Assembly: GCA_000620545.1 (NCBI GenBank) | Contig: JIBA01000012.1 | Location: 124,001-188,000 of the forward strand | Length of the DNA: 64,000 nt | Direction of reading: 5' to 3' | From: Intrasporangiaceae bacterium URHB0013 | GTDB lineage: Bacteria; Actinomycetota; Actinomycetes; Actinomycetales; Dermatophilaceae | In this document: in pieces, positions 33,965 through 41,635 of the stretch | How positions within the stretch are numbered: position 1 is the first letter of the stretch | How the letters are laid out: each line of letters begins with the position of its first letter | Made by a program: the position numbers and the translations under genes | Notes under the pieces: model-generated | Told to the model about the DNA's origin: nothing | The model's database searches: none | The model's input: only the letters and a program-made list of their open reading frames with translations

Positions 33965-35439
33965 CGAGCCTGCACCGCCTTCTCGTAGAGCGTCGGAAAC
34001 CGTCCCCCCGGGTCGTACCGGCGCTTGACCGGTTCGTATGCCGTGCCGCCGTAGAGGGCGGCGAAGGTCGCCTCGTCGTAGTAGGCGTCGGAGTAGAGCG
34101 ACTTGTGGCCGCCGAGACGGCTCACCTCCGCCTCGATGCGGCGGTTGACGTCGCCCTCGCCCGCGCCCGCCTCGACGGCGACCGTCGACCAGAAGCCGAC
34201 GTTGACGTAGCGCTCGTCGCGGCGCATCGGGTAGAGCGGCCACGGGGTCTCGTCGGTGCCCGCGGGCTCGCCCGCGGTGTCACGGCCGGGACCGCGCGCC
34301 GGGCGCAGGCGGACTGGGCACAGCCAGACCGGCTCGATCGGCACCTCGCGCAGGAACCAGTCGACGAACTCGGCGGTTCGCGCGAGCGGGATCTCGACGT
34401 CCTGCACGACACGCTCGCGGGCGGGCAGACCTCGGAGCCGGTCGATGCGACCCATCACGTGGTGCCGGTTCTCGAAGGCGACGATCTTCCAGTAGACGTC
34501 GCTGCGCAGCAGGTGGCTCGGCCAGAGCCGGCGCACGGTCGGGTTCTGGGCGCCGAAGGCGCGGCTGCACCAGAACCAGTCGGTGTCCCAGCGCCAGAGG
34601 TAGTCGTGGGCCGTCAGCACGTCGGTGCGACGCTGCTGGATCGAGCGGTAGAAGACCTCGTCGCCGGTGTAGTCGCTCGGCCGGGGCTGACCCTCGAGGT
34701 GGTCGGTCCAGCGTCCGAGGCACAGGTAGGCCTCCGTCGGGCCGAACACGACGCCGTCGACGAAGTCCACCCGGTCGCCGTCCCACGTCTGCGACGTCAT
34801 CACGTCCTCGACCGCGTCGGTGAGCGCCTGCAGCGAGTCGAACCGGAGGTGGCGCAGGGCGACGTACGGCCGGGCGGGCTCGAGCTCGATGACGAGGTCG
34901 AGCGCGTAGCCGAGCGAGCCGTACGAGTTGGGGAAGGTGCGGAAGAGGTCGGTGTGATCGCCGTCGGGCGTCGCCGTGACGACCTGGCCGTCACCGGTGA
35001 GGATCCGCATCTCGAGCACCGACTCGTGCGGCAGGCCGTTGCGGAAGGACGCCGCCTCGATGCCGAGGCCGGTCACGGCCCCGCCGATCGTGATGGTGCG
35101 CAGCTGCGGCACGACGAGCGGCACGAAGCCGTGCGGTAGCAGCTCGTCGACGAGCTGCTCGTAGGTCGTCAGCCCGCCGACGAGCGCGGTCGCCGGACCG
35201 CCATCGGTGCCGGGCCGGACCTCGACGACCCCGCGCAGTGCCGAGAGGTCGAGGCCGGGAGAGTCGGTGGCCGTGCGGTTGCGGAAGAGGTTGGACGTGC
35301 GCTTCGCGAGCCGGACCGGGCGGTCGGGCGGCAGGGCGGCATACGCCCTCCTCACCTGCTCCAGTGCACGCTCGTGCTCCCGGACCCGCGGTAGCGGGTC
35401 GTGCCCATCCGCACGAGACGTGACCTGAGGGGTTGTCAC
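33961..35439 (-). CDS. tmsA: TmsA-like FAD-binding oxidoreductase
   Basis: Protein of about 492 residues with an N-terminal FAD (PCMH) domain containing VGGLTTYEQLVDELLPHGFVP-like motifs (broken here at GLTTYEQLVDEL), TIGGAVTGLGIEAASF near 105 and GSLGYALDLVIEL near 165. It is similar to sterol delta-24 reductases. It reduces the C10 methylene intermediate made by TmsB with NADPH. GTG 35439 is the likely start; TTG 35451 is an in-frame alternative. The usual third gene tmsC is not next to it. Confidence 0.82.
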   Translation of the reverse strand: MTTPQVTSRADGHDPLPRVREHERALEQVRRAYAALPPDRPVRLAKRTSNLFRNRTATDSPGLDLSALRGVVEVRPGTDGGPATALVGGLTTYEQLVDELLPHGFVPLVVPQLRTITIGGAVTGLGIEAASFRNGLPHESVLEMRILTGDGQVVTATPDGDHTDLFRTFPNSYGSLGYALDLVIELEPARPYVALRHLRFDSLQALTDAVEDVMTSQTWDGDRVDFVDGVVFGPTEAYLCLGRWTDHLEGQPRPSDYTGDEVFYRSIQQRRTDVLTAHDYLWRWDTDWFWCSRAFGAQNPTVRRLWPSHLLRSDVYWKIVAFENRHHVMGRIDRLRGLPARERVVQDVEIPLARTAEFVDWFLREVPIEPVWLCPVRLRPARGPGRDTAGEPAGTDETPWPLYPMRRDERYVNVGFWSTVAVEAGAGEGDVNRRIEAEVSRLGGHKSLYSDAYYDEATFAALYGGTAYEPVKRRYDPGGRFPTLYEKAVQAR

Positions 35440-35472
35440 CCTCGCAGTCAAACAGATCTTGCTGGGAAGGGG

Positions 35473-36099
35473 CTACTCCCGCGCGAGGATCGTCGCGCCG
35501 AGGCCGACCATCATGACGCCACCGGCCGCGCCGAGCTTGTCGAGCCGGGCGGGCTTGCGGGCGAACCACTCCCGCGCTCGCGCGGCGAGCAGGGCCCACA
35601 TGCTGTCGCTGCAGATCGCCATGAGGCCGAAGACCGCCCCGAGCACGGCCATCTGCACGCCGACGTGTCCCGCGCCCGTGTCGACGAACTGCGGGAGGAA
35701 GGCGACGAAGAAGAGGATCGTCTTCGGGTTGGTGAGACCGACCACTGCGCCGATGCGCAGGGCGTGGCCGCGCTCGGCCGACACCTGCGCCTCCAGGGCC
35801 TCGCGCGCCTCGTGGCGGTGGCGGATCGCCTGGATGCCTAGCCAGATGACGTAGGCCGCACCCGCCACCTTGATGACCGTGTACGCCGTGATGCTCGCGG
35901 CGACGACCGCGCCGAGGCCGACCGCCACGAAGACGGCCTGCGCCGTGACGCCGATGGCGTTGCCGACGACCGACAGCAGCGCCTCGCGGCGACCGACGGT
36001 CAGGGCGCGACCGATGGTGAAGAGCAGGCTGGGGCCCGGGACCTGGATGAAGAGGATCGACGCGACGAGGAACGCGACCCACTGGCTCGATGACGGCAC
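35473..36099 (-). CDS. LysE/RhtB-family exporter
   Basis: Membrane protein of 208 residues with six hydrophobic segments. Family features: FIQVPGPSLLFTIGRAL (near 17-33), GLTNPKTILFFVAFLPQFV (near 122-140). The family exports amino acids such as homoserine, threonine or lysine. The start is ATG 36099. It is transcribed in the same direction as tmsAB but is separated from it by ~20 bp, without a clear functional link. Confidence 0.88.
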   Translation of the reverse strand: MPSSSQWVAFLVASILFIQVPGPSLLFTIGRALTVGRREALLSVVGNAIGVTAQAVFVAVGLGAVVAASITAYTVIKVAGAAYVIWLGIQAIRHRHEAREALEAQVSAERGHALRIGAVVGLTNPKTILFFVAFLPQFVDTGAGHVGVQMAVLGAVFGLMAICSDSMWALLAARAREWFARKPARLDKLGAAGGVMMVGLGATILARE

Positions 36100-36171
36100 C
36101 CGCCCAGTGTGCTCCCGCGCGCCGGTAAAGGGCAGGCGCTTTTCGAGCCTCGGACACTAGCGTCGGGGGCC

Positions 36172-36702
36172 ATGACCACCCAGCGCACCGACCCGCCGCT
36201 CGCCGCCGACGAGGCCACCACCCTCGTCGCCTTCCTCGACTACCACCGAGACACGCTGCGGCAGAAGACCGAGGGGCTGAACGCCGAGCAGCTGGCCCAG
36301 ACCCTCGCGCCCTCGACCCTGACACTCGGAGCCCTGCTCAAGCACGTGGCGCTCAACGAGGCGAGCTGGTTCGGTCGAGTGCTGCACGGGCGCCCCATGC
36401 CCGAGCCGTGGGCGAGCGCGGACTGGGACGCCGACCGCGACTGGGAGATGACCTCGGCCCGCGACGACAGCCCGGAGGAGCTGCGCCGGCTCATGGACGA
36501 GTCCGTCGAGCAGGCGCGACGTGACATCGATGCGGCGCTCGCCGACGGCGGTCTCGACTTCCGGTCGGCGACGCTCTCGCACAAGGAGAACCAGACCTTC
36601 ACCCTGCGTTGGATCCTGCTGCACATGATCGAGGAGTACGCCCGGCACAACGGGCAAGCGGACTTCCTGCGCGAGGCGGTCGACGGCGTCACCGGGGAGT
36701 GA
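36172..36702 (+). CDS. DinB-fold (DUF664) protein
   Basis: Four-helix protein of 176 residues. HVALNEASWFGRVLHG (near 61) and LRWILLHMIEEYARHNGQADFLRE (C-terminal half) carry the His residues expected of this metal-binding fold, which includes mycothiol- and bacillithiol-dependent transferases. TAGCGT is eight bases before ATG 36172 (leaderless). Its 3' end overlaps the convergent sigma gene by 14 bases. Confidence 0.83.
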   Translation: MTTQRTDPPLAADEATTLVAFLDYHRDTLRQKTEGLNAEQLAQTLAPSTLTLGALLKHVALNEASWFGRVLHGRPMPEPWASADWDADRDWEMTSARDDSPEELRRLMDESVEQARRDIDAALADGGLDFRSATLSHKENQTFTLRWILLHMIEEYARHNGQADFLREAVDGVTGE

Positions 36703-37933
36703 CGGCCCGCCGGAGGCAGAAGCGGCGGAGTGGCTCGGCCGACATGACCTCCGCGAGGTCGCGGTAGCGCTGGGCCGCGTGCTCACGGCGTCCCGTGCGC
36801 CACTCGATGTCGGCGAGCGCGAGACTCGCGTCACGGCTGGCGTAGGCCGGTGAGCCGACCTCCAGTGCCGCCAGCTCGGCCTCCACCGCAGCCAGCGACG
36901 CCTGGGAATCGGCGGCGAGGAGGCGTTGGGCCGTGGCGACGAGGCGGGCGACGTGGACGGAGGGGGAGGGCCAGCGGTGCTCGAGGGCGCCGTAGAGCTG
37001 GACGATGCGCGGCCAGTCGGTGCCTTCGAACGACAGCGCACTCGAGTGCAGGCCGGCGATCGCCGCCTCGATGGCGAAGCGGCCGTCGCCCGAGGCGGCG
37101 ACCGTCGCGTCGTCGAGGCCGGCCCGCAGCAGGGCGCCGTCCCAGCGGGTGCGGTCGACCTCGTCGAGGGCGAGGCCTGTCCCCGTGTCGTCGACGCGAC
37201 CGGGGCGACGGGCCAGTCCGAGGCGGATGACGGCGCGCAGGCCCCGCACCTCGGTGTCGTGGGGGTAGGCCTCGACGAGCGCGTCGGCGATGGACAGGGC
37301 CTGCCGTCCGGTGTCGGCCAGCGCGTCGGCGGGGTCGAGCACCGTCCGGTGCGCGACGGTGAACATGCCTGCGACACAGGCGATCACGACGGGCAGGCGT
37401 CGTTCACGCTCGGTCGCCTGGGGCACCTGGAAGGATCCTCGCGCCTCGGCGAGGGCACGCTTCGCGCGGGTCAGCCGGGCGGCGGCTGCCGTCTCCTGGA
37501 GGCCCAGGTGTCCGGCGATCTCCGGGATCGTCAGTCCGCACACGACGCGAAGCGCCAGCACCATGCGCGACGCGGGTGAGATCGCCTCGTCGCACGCGAC
37601 GAAGAGCAGGGCGAGGCGGTCGTCGAGCCCCTCGCGGGGCAGGTCATGGGCGTCCATGGCGGTGTGGTCCGCCTCGGGACGGGCGAGCTCAGGGGCGAGC
37701 CGGCGCTCGACGGTGCGTCGGCGGGCGGCGTCGAGCCAGGCCCGCTTGGCCACCGACGTGCACCACGCGGCATACGACTCGATCGGCGTCCCGCCGTCGC
37801 GCTCGTGGGCGGCGGCGCGTGCGACGGCCTCGGCGGCATACTCCTCGGCCTCGTCGAGGCTCCCGGTGAAGGAGGCGAGGGCGCGCACGATGCGCGGCCA
37901 CGCCTCCTCGAACTCACCCGTCCCGAGCGGCAC
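36689..37933 (-). CDS. ECF42-type sigma factor with C-terminal TPR-like extension (second copy)
   Basis: Protein of 414 residues. Region 2 (LDEAEEYAAEAVARAAAHERD), region 4 HTH (LTIPEIAGHLGLQETAAAARL near 155), then a long extension like that of the protein at 27125 (IEAAIAGLHSSALSF etc.). GTG 37933 follows the DGPF gene's stop directly (TGAGTG), so the two are co-translated. The two sigma factors are clearly diverged, and thus are not a recent duplication. Confidence 0.86.
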   Translation of the reverse strand: MPLGTGEFEEAWPRIVRALASFTGSLDEAEEYAAEAVARAAAHERDGGTPIESYAAWCTSVAKRAWLDAARRRTVERRLAPELARPEADHTAMDAHDLPREGLDDRLALLFVACDEAISPASRMVLALRVVCGLTIPEIAGHLGLQETAAAARLTRAKRALAEARGSFQVPQATERERRLPVVIACVAGMFTVAHRTVLDPADALADTGRQALSIADALVEAYPHDTEVRGLRAVIRLGLARRPGRVDDTGTGLALDEVDRTRWDGALLRAGLDDATVAASGDGRFAIEAAIAGLHSSALSFEGTDWPRIVQLYGALEHRWPSPSVHVARLVATAQRLLAADSQASLAAVEAELAALEVGSPAYASRDASLALADIEWRTGRREHAAQRYRDLAEVMSAEPLRRFCLRRAVTPR

Positions 37934-38359
37934 TCACATCCCCGTCGGAAAGACCTTGCGCCACTCGATGTGGCTGCCGGTGGGCACGAGCGCGGCGATC
38001 CGGCGGGCTGTGTCCTCGTCGTCGGTCTCGACGAGGTAGAAGCCGGTGATGACCTCGGACGTGTCGGTGAACGGGCCGTCGGTGTAGACGGCGTCCTCGA
38101 CGAGGCGGTCCCCGGCGCCGGGGGCGACGGTGCCGCCGTGGCGCGAGTTCTGCAGCGCCGCACCGCCGACGACGCGGGCACCGAGGTCGGCGACGGCCCG
38201 CTGGAAGGCCTTGTGCTCGGGGAACGACCCGTCCATGTCGGGGGCCGGGGCGCTGGGGTCCTTGCCGGCCGGGCCGGATTCCGTGGTGGCCTCGCCACCG
38301 AGGTAGGCGTCGGAGTCCCAGTCGCCCTCGTGGATCAGGTAGACGTACGTGTCGGCCAT
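37934..38359 (-). CDS. DGPF/YciI-family protein (second ECF42 partner)
   Basis: Protein of 141 residues with YTDGPFTDTSEVITGFYLVE near 88, the DGPF signature. AGAAGGAG lies before ATG 38359. It shows an N-terminal acidic insertion compared with the 126-residue paralogue at 26731. It precedes its sigma factor, as in the first pair, and carries the matching promoter element upstream. Confidence 0.88.
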   Translation of the reverse strand: MADTYVYLIHEGDWDSDAYLGGEATTESGPAGKDPSAPAPDMDGSFPEHKAFQRAVADLGARVVGGAALQNSRHGGTVAPGAGDRLVEDAVYTDGPFTDTSEVITGFYLVETDDEDTARRIAALVPTGSHIEWRKVFPTGM

Positions 38360-38420
38360 GGCCGGCTCCTTCTCGAACAGGTGCGCGATGCGCAGGTGGC
38401 GACCCTCGCCACATCATCCT

Positions 38421-38447
38421 GACGAACTCGTGGCGTCGGAATCGACA
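38421..38447 (-). promoter_or_regulatory. Candidate ECF42 promoter of the second pair
   Basis: On the minus strand TGTCGA (38447-38442), 17 bases, CGTC (38424-38421), about 60 bases before ATG 38359. Element and spacing match the one before the first pair at 26636. Confidence 0.6.
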
Positions 38448-38476
38448 CGCGGTGGGAATTCGTCGGATCGCGGTGG

Positions 38477-39514
38477 TCAGCCCGCCCCGAGACGCTCGAG
38501 CCGACCCTCCAGGGAGGCCCGACGATGGGCGTTGCCCTCCAGGTCGAGGTAGCGGGTGCCGAAGGTGGCGAGCAGGGCGTCGTCGAGGCGGCGCACCGCG
38601 CCCGGGGGGTACGTGTAGCCCATCCGCTCGATGAGGGCGGCGCCGTCGACGGGGGCGATGACCTCGGCGAGGGCCTCGACCGACGTGATGCCGAGCTCGA
38701 GGAGCAGGCCCGAGACCCACGTGTAGTGGTCGGTGCGGGACCAGCCGGCGTCGGAGTACTCCGAGGCGAGGAACGCGGCGAGGTCCGGCGTACTGATCCG
38801 GAGGTCCTGCTCCGCGGAGTCCGGTGGGCTGGGCGGCAGCGCCTTCTGCAGGCGGTCGCGGATGGCCGAGAACTCCCGGTCGGCGAGCTCGATGAGCCCC
38901 GCGGCCAGGGTGAAGCGGCGGTCGAGGTCGTGCGCGTGCTCCTCCGGGACGGTGCCCTTGTAACGGATGTCGTGCTCGAACTCGGCCCACGCGTGCTGCA
39001 GCACCGTGCGGATCTGCACCGACGCGCTGCGCCGGCGGAGCCCCTCGTATGCCGTGGGCACCGTCCGGCTCGCGTCGACGGCGACGAGCAGGTGGCGGCT
39101 CGCGTAGCCGAAACGGCCCGAGCGCGCGGTCTCGAGGCCCATGTCGCGGTCGTCGAGGACGGCCAGCTCCTCGGCGAGCAGGTCGGCGACGGCGGCGACG
39201 TCGTCGTGCACGTAGGTGATGACGCGGACGCCGATCTGGTCGGTGATGTCGACGAGCGGGTCGGGAAAGAGCAGGTCGCCCTCGCGTCGGCGTGCGGCCT
39301 TGGCGGCGAAGGACGCCACCGACTTGGTGCGCCCGCCCACGCTGAGGTAGTTGATGCCGGCCTCGTCGAGCAGCCCCGTCACCATCTCGACGAAGAGCGC
39401 CGTCGCGGCCTCGACCTCGGGGCGCGCCGCGGCGTACGCCTGCGCTGCCTCGCTGCTCTCGGTCGGTGGGGTGCTCGCCTCGTCGGTCGCACCTGCGCCA
39501 TCGCTGTCGGACAT
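38477..39514 (-). CDS. RelA/SpoT-domain (p)ppGpp synthetase-like protein
   Basis: Protein of 345 residues. The synthetase domain is visible from ~35 to 190 (SVGGRTKSVASFAAKA for substrate binding, ITDQIGVRVITYVHDD near 92, GRFGYASRHLLV near 128, QIRTVLQHAWAEFEHDIRYK near 165). There is no N-terminal hydrolase domain, so it resembles small alarmone synthetases, with an additional ~130-residue C-terminal domain. ATG 39514 was chosen because the longer frame overlaps the divergent acetyltransferase. The product could be (p)ppGpp or a related nucleotide. Confidence 0.82.
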   Translation of the reverse strand: MSDSDGAGATDEASTPPTESSEAAQAYAAARPEVEAATALFVEMVTGLLDEAGINYLSVGGRTKSVASFAAKAARRREGDLLFPDPLVDITDQIGVRVITYVHDDVAAVADLLAEELAVLDDRDMGLETARSGRFGYASRHLLVAVDASRTVPTAYEGLRRRSASVQIRTVLQHAWAEFEHDIRYKGTVPEEHAHDLDRRFTLAAGLIELADREFSAIRDRLQKALPPSPPDSAEQDLRISTPDLAAFLASEYSDAGWSRTDHYTWVSGLLLELGITSVEALAEVIAPVDGAALIERMGYTYPPGAVRRLDDALLATFGTRYLDLEGNAHRRASLEGRLERLGAG

Positions 39515-39670
39515 GTCGCCATCCTGCCGTGCCCGCGGCGTGGGCGGCGACACGTGGGGTCGTGGGCCGCCCGGGGTCGAGTCCGGGGTCACCGGGAACG
39601 CTCGAGTGTCGAGTGCGGCCGCGCGGCAATGGCATGGACGCGAGGGCGGGCAGGGTGCGAGCGTGTCGCC

Positions 39671-40204
39671 ATGCAACTCGAGACCGCACGCCTCACCATC
39701 CGTCCCTGGTCGCACGACGAGGCCGAGCGCCTGCTCGACATCCAGAGTCGCATCGAGGTCGTCACGTGGCTGGGTGACGGCGAGCCGGTCCTCATGAAGG
39801 ACCTGGACGAGGCGCACGCGCGGATCGACCGCTACCACGCGCGGAGCGAGGCCCCACCGCTCGGTTTCTGGGCGGTGGAGGTCACCGAGACCGGAGTCGT
39901 CGCCGGGTCGGTCATCCTCCTGACGCTGCCCGACGCCGAGGACGGCGAGGTCGAGGTCGGCTGGCACCTGCACCCGGACTCCTGGGGCCACGGCTTCGCG
40001 ACCGAGGCCGCCACTGCCGTGATCCAGCACGGCTTCGACGGTGGGCTGCCCGAGATCTACGCCCTGACCCACACGACGAACGAGAGGTCGCAGGCCGTCT
40101 GTCGACGCCTCGGCCTCGACGACCTGGGCATCATGCAGAAGTGGTACCGCGACGAGTCATGTGTCTACCGCACCACGCCCGAGCTCTGGGCCAACCGCGC
40201 CTGA
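39671..40204 (+). CDS. GNAT-family N-acetyltransferase
   Basis: Protein of 177 residues of the RimJ-type acetyltransferase family. LETARLTIRPWSHDEAERLL at the N-terminus, DGEVEVGWHLHPDSWGHGFATEA (broken: VGWHLHPDSWGHGFATEA) holds the acetyl-CoA pyrophosphate loop, and TTNERSQAVCRRLG forms the C-terminal landmark. Substrate unknown. The ATG is at 39671; upstream frame extension is spurious. Confidence 0.88.
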   Translation: MQLETARLTIRPWSHDEAERLLDIQSRIEVVTWLGDGEPVLMKDLDEAHARIDRYHARSEAPPLGFWAVEVTETGVVAGSVILLTLPDAEDGEVEVGWHLHPDSWGHGFATEAATAVIQHGFDGGLPEIYALTHTTNERSQAVCRRLGLDDLGIMQKWYRDESCVYRTTPELWANRA

Positions 40205-40262
40205 GCGGGTTCACAGCGGCGGGCGTGCCGCCTCGCGGGTGGTCGGGGGAGATCAGCGGAGA

Positions 40263-41555
40263 TCAGCGGGGAGCCGTGAGCCGACGTGTCCCGGACTGGT
40301 AGGCGAGCGAGAGGAGCGCGAGCCCGACGGCCCAGAGGGCGTGCACGCCGTTGACGACGAGCAGGGCGACCACGGACGCGTTGGCGACCAGCGCGGTCCA
40401 CCAGCCGCGGGTGCCGCGGGGGAGGAGGCGCAGCGCCGAGGCCGTGCCCACCACGTAGACGAGTGTGAAGCAGCCCGTCGCGAGGAGCATGAGCGGCGTG
40501 AGGCCAAGGTCGAGCACGACGGCGATGACGAGCGAGAGCATGGAGCTGACCGTGATGAGTGCGATGCTGCGACGCGGCACCTGCCCGCCCTCGGCGCCCT
40601 TCGCCAACCACCGTGGCAGCGCACCGTCCCGGGCCAGCGCGGCCCCCAGTCGGGAGCCGCCCGCGTAGTAGGCGTTCATCGCCCCGACCGTGAGCAGCAC
40701 GGCCACGACGGCGGTCACGACCCGGGCCTGCTCACCCAGCGCGATGGCCATGAGGTCCGACAGCGGCGCCTGGCTGCGGCCCGTCGCCGGACCGAGGACG
40801 AGGACGCTCGTCGTGGCGAGGCCGAGGTAGAGCACGCCGACGACAGCGACCGCGATGCCCGTGGCGCGGGGCACGTCGCGGCGGGGGTCGCGGTAGTCCC
40901 CGGCGAGCGAGGCGACGGCCTCCCAGCCGGCGAAGCCCCACACGAGGACGGCTGCCGCGGTTCCGACGGCTGCCCACCCGTTCGGGGCGAAGGGGGTCAG
41001 CGACGACGAGCTGCCGTGCGGGAGGGCTACCGCCATCGTCGCCGTCATGAGCAGGGCCAGCACGGTGGCCAGACCGAGCTGCACGCGACCGGAGAAGCGC
41101 AGGCCGGCCAGGTTCATCAGTCCCGTGCCGAGGATGAGGACGGCGGCGACGACGACGGTCGTCGTGCGCCCGCCGCCGACGACGTCCGCGACGTAGCCGC
41201 CTGCCATCATCGATGCCGGCGGCGCTCCCACGGGGACCGCGAAGTAGAAGCACCACCCCACGGCGCCCGCCGCGCGGTCGCCGAAGGCGCGCCGGACGTA
41301 GGTGGAGACGCCACCGCCGTCCGGGTGACGTGCCCCCAGCGCGGCGAAGGTGCTCGCGAGCGGTACCGACAGCAGCACGAGCGCCGCCCACGCGAGCAGC
41401 GACGCCGGACCGGCGACCTCCGCCGCGAGGGCGGGCAGCGTGATGACGCCCGTGCCGAGGACGGCGCCCACCGACAGCGCGGCGCCCTGCGCGACGGTGA
41501 GCGTGCCCCCGGTCGCCGTCCGGGTGTCCCGGCTGATCCCTGCGGTCGTCGCCAT
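40263..41555 (-). CDS. APC-superfamily amino acid permease
   Basis: Protein of 430 residues with about 12 membrane segments. The consensus first helix GAALSVGAVLGTGVITLPALAA is shown here by its core GAVLGTGVITLPAL (near 25), and the PDGGGVSTYVRRAFG segment is near 75. It likely transports amino acids or polyamines. ATG 41555 faces the MocR gene; the 80-bp space holds a palindrome shared by both promoters, so it may be the MocR target. Confidence 0.88.
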   Translation of the reverse strand: MATTAGISRDTRTATGGTLTVAQGAALSVGAVLGTGVITLPALAAEVAGPASLLAWAALVLLSVPLASTFAALGARHPDGGGVSTYVRRAFGDRAAGAVGWCFYFAVPVGAPPASMMAGGYVADVVGGGRTTTVVVAAVLILGTGLMNLAGLRFSGRVQLGLATVLALLMTATMAVALPHGSSSSLTPFAPNGWAAVGTAAAVLVWGFAGWEAVASLAGDYRDPRRDVPRATGIAVAVVGVLYLGLATTSVLVLGPATGRSQAPLSDLMAIALGEQARVVTAVVAVLLTVGAMNAYYAGGSRLGAALARDGALPRWLAKGAEGGQVPRRSIALITVSSMLSLVIAVVLDLGLTPLMLLATGCFTLVYVVGTASALRLLPRGTRGWWTALVANASVVALLVVNGVHALWAVGLALLSLAYQSGTRRLTAPR

Positions 41556-41593
41556 GGCTCCAGACTGCCGTTGAAGTGGACTGGTCAGAAGTG

Positions 41594-41629
41594 CCACTTG
41601 TTGCCAAGTGGTTTGGGCCAATCTACGCT
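41594..41629 (+). promoter_or_regulatory. MocR operator and promoter
   Basis: A perfect palindrome CCACTTG-TTGC-CAAGTGG (41594-41611) overlaps -35 TTGCCA (41601-41606). A 17-base spacer leads to -10 TACGCT (41624-41629) and GTG 41636 six bases later, so the transcript is leaderless. A related half-site AAGTGG lies at ~41575. Autoregulation by the downstream MocR protein is likely. Confidence 0.6.
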
Positions 41630-41635
41630 GCGGAG

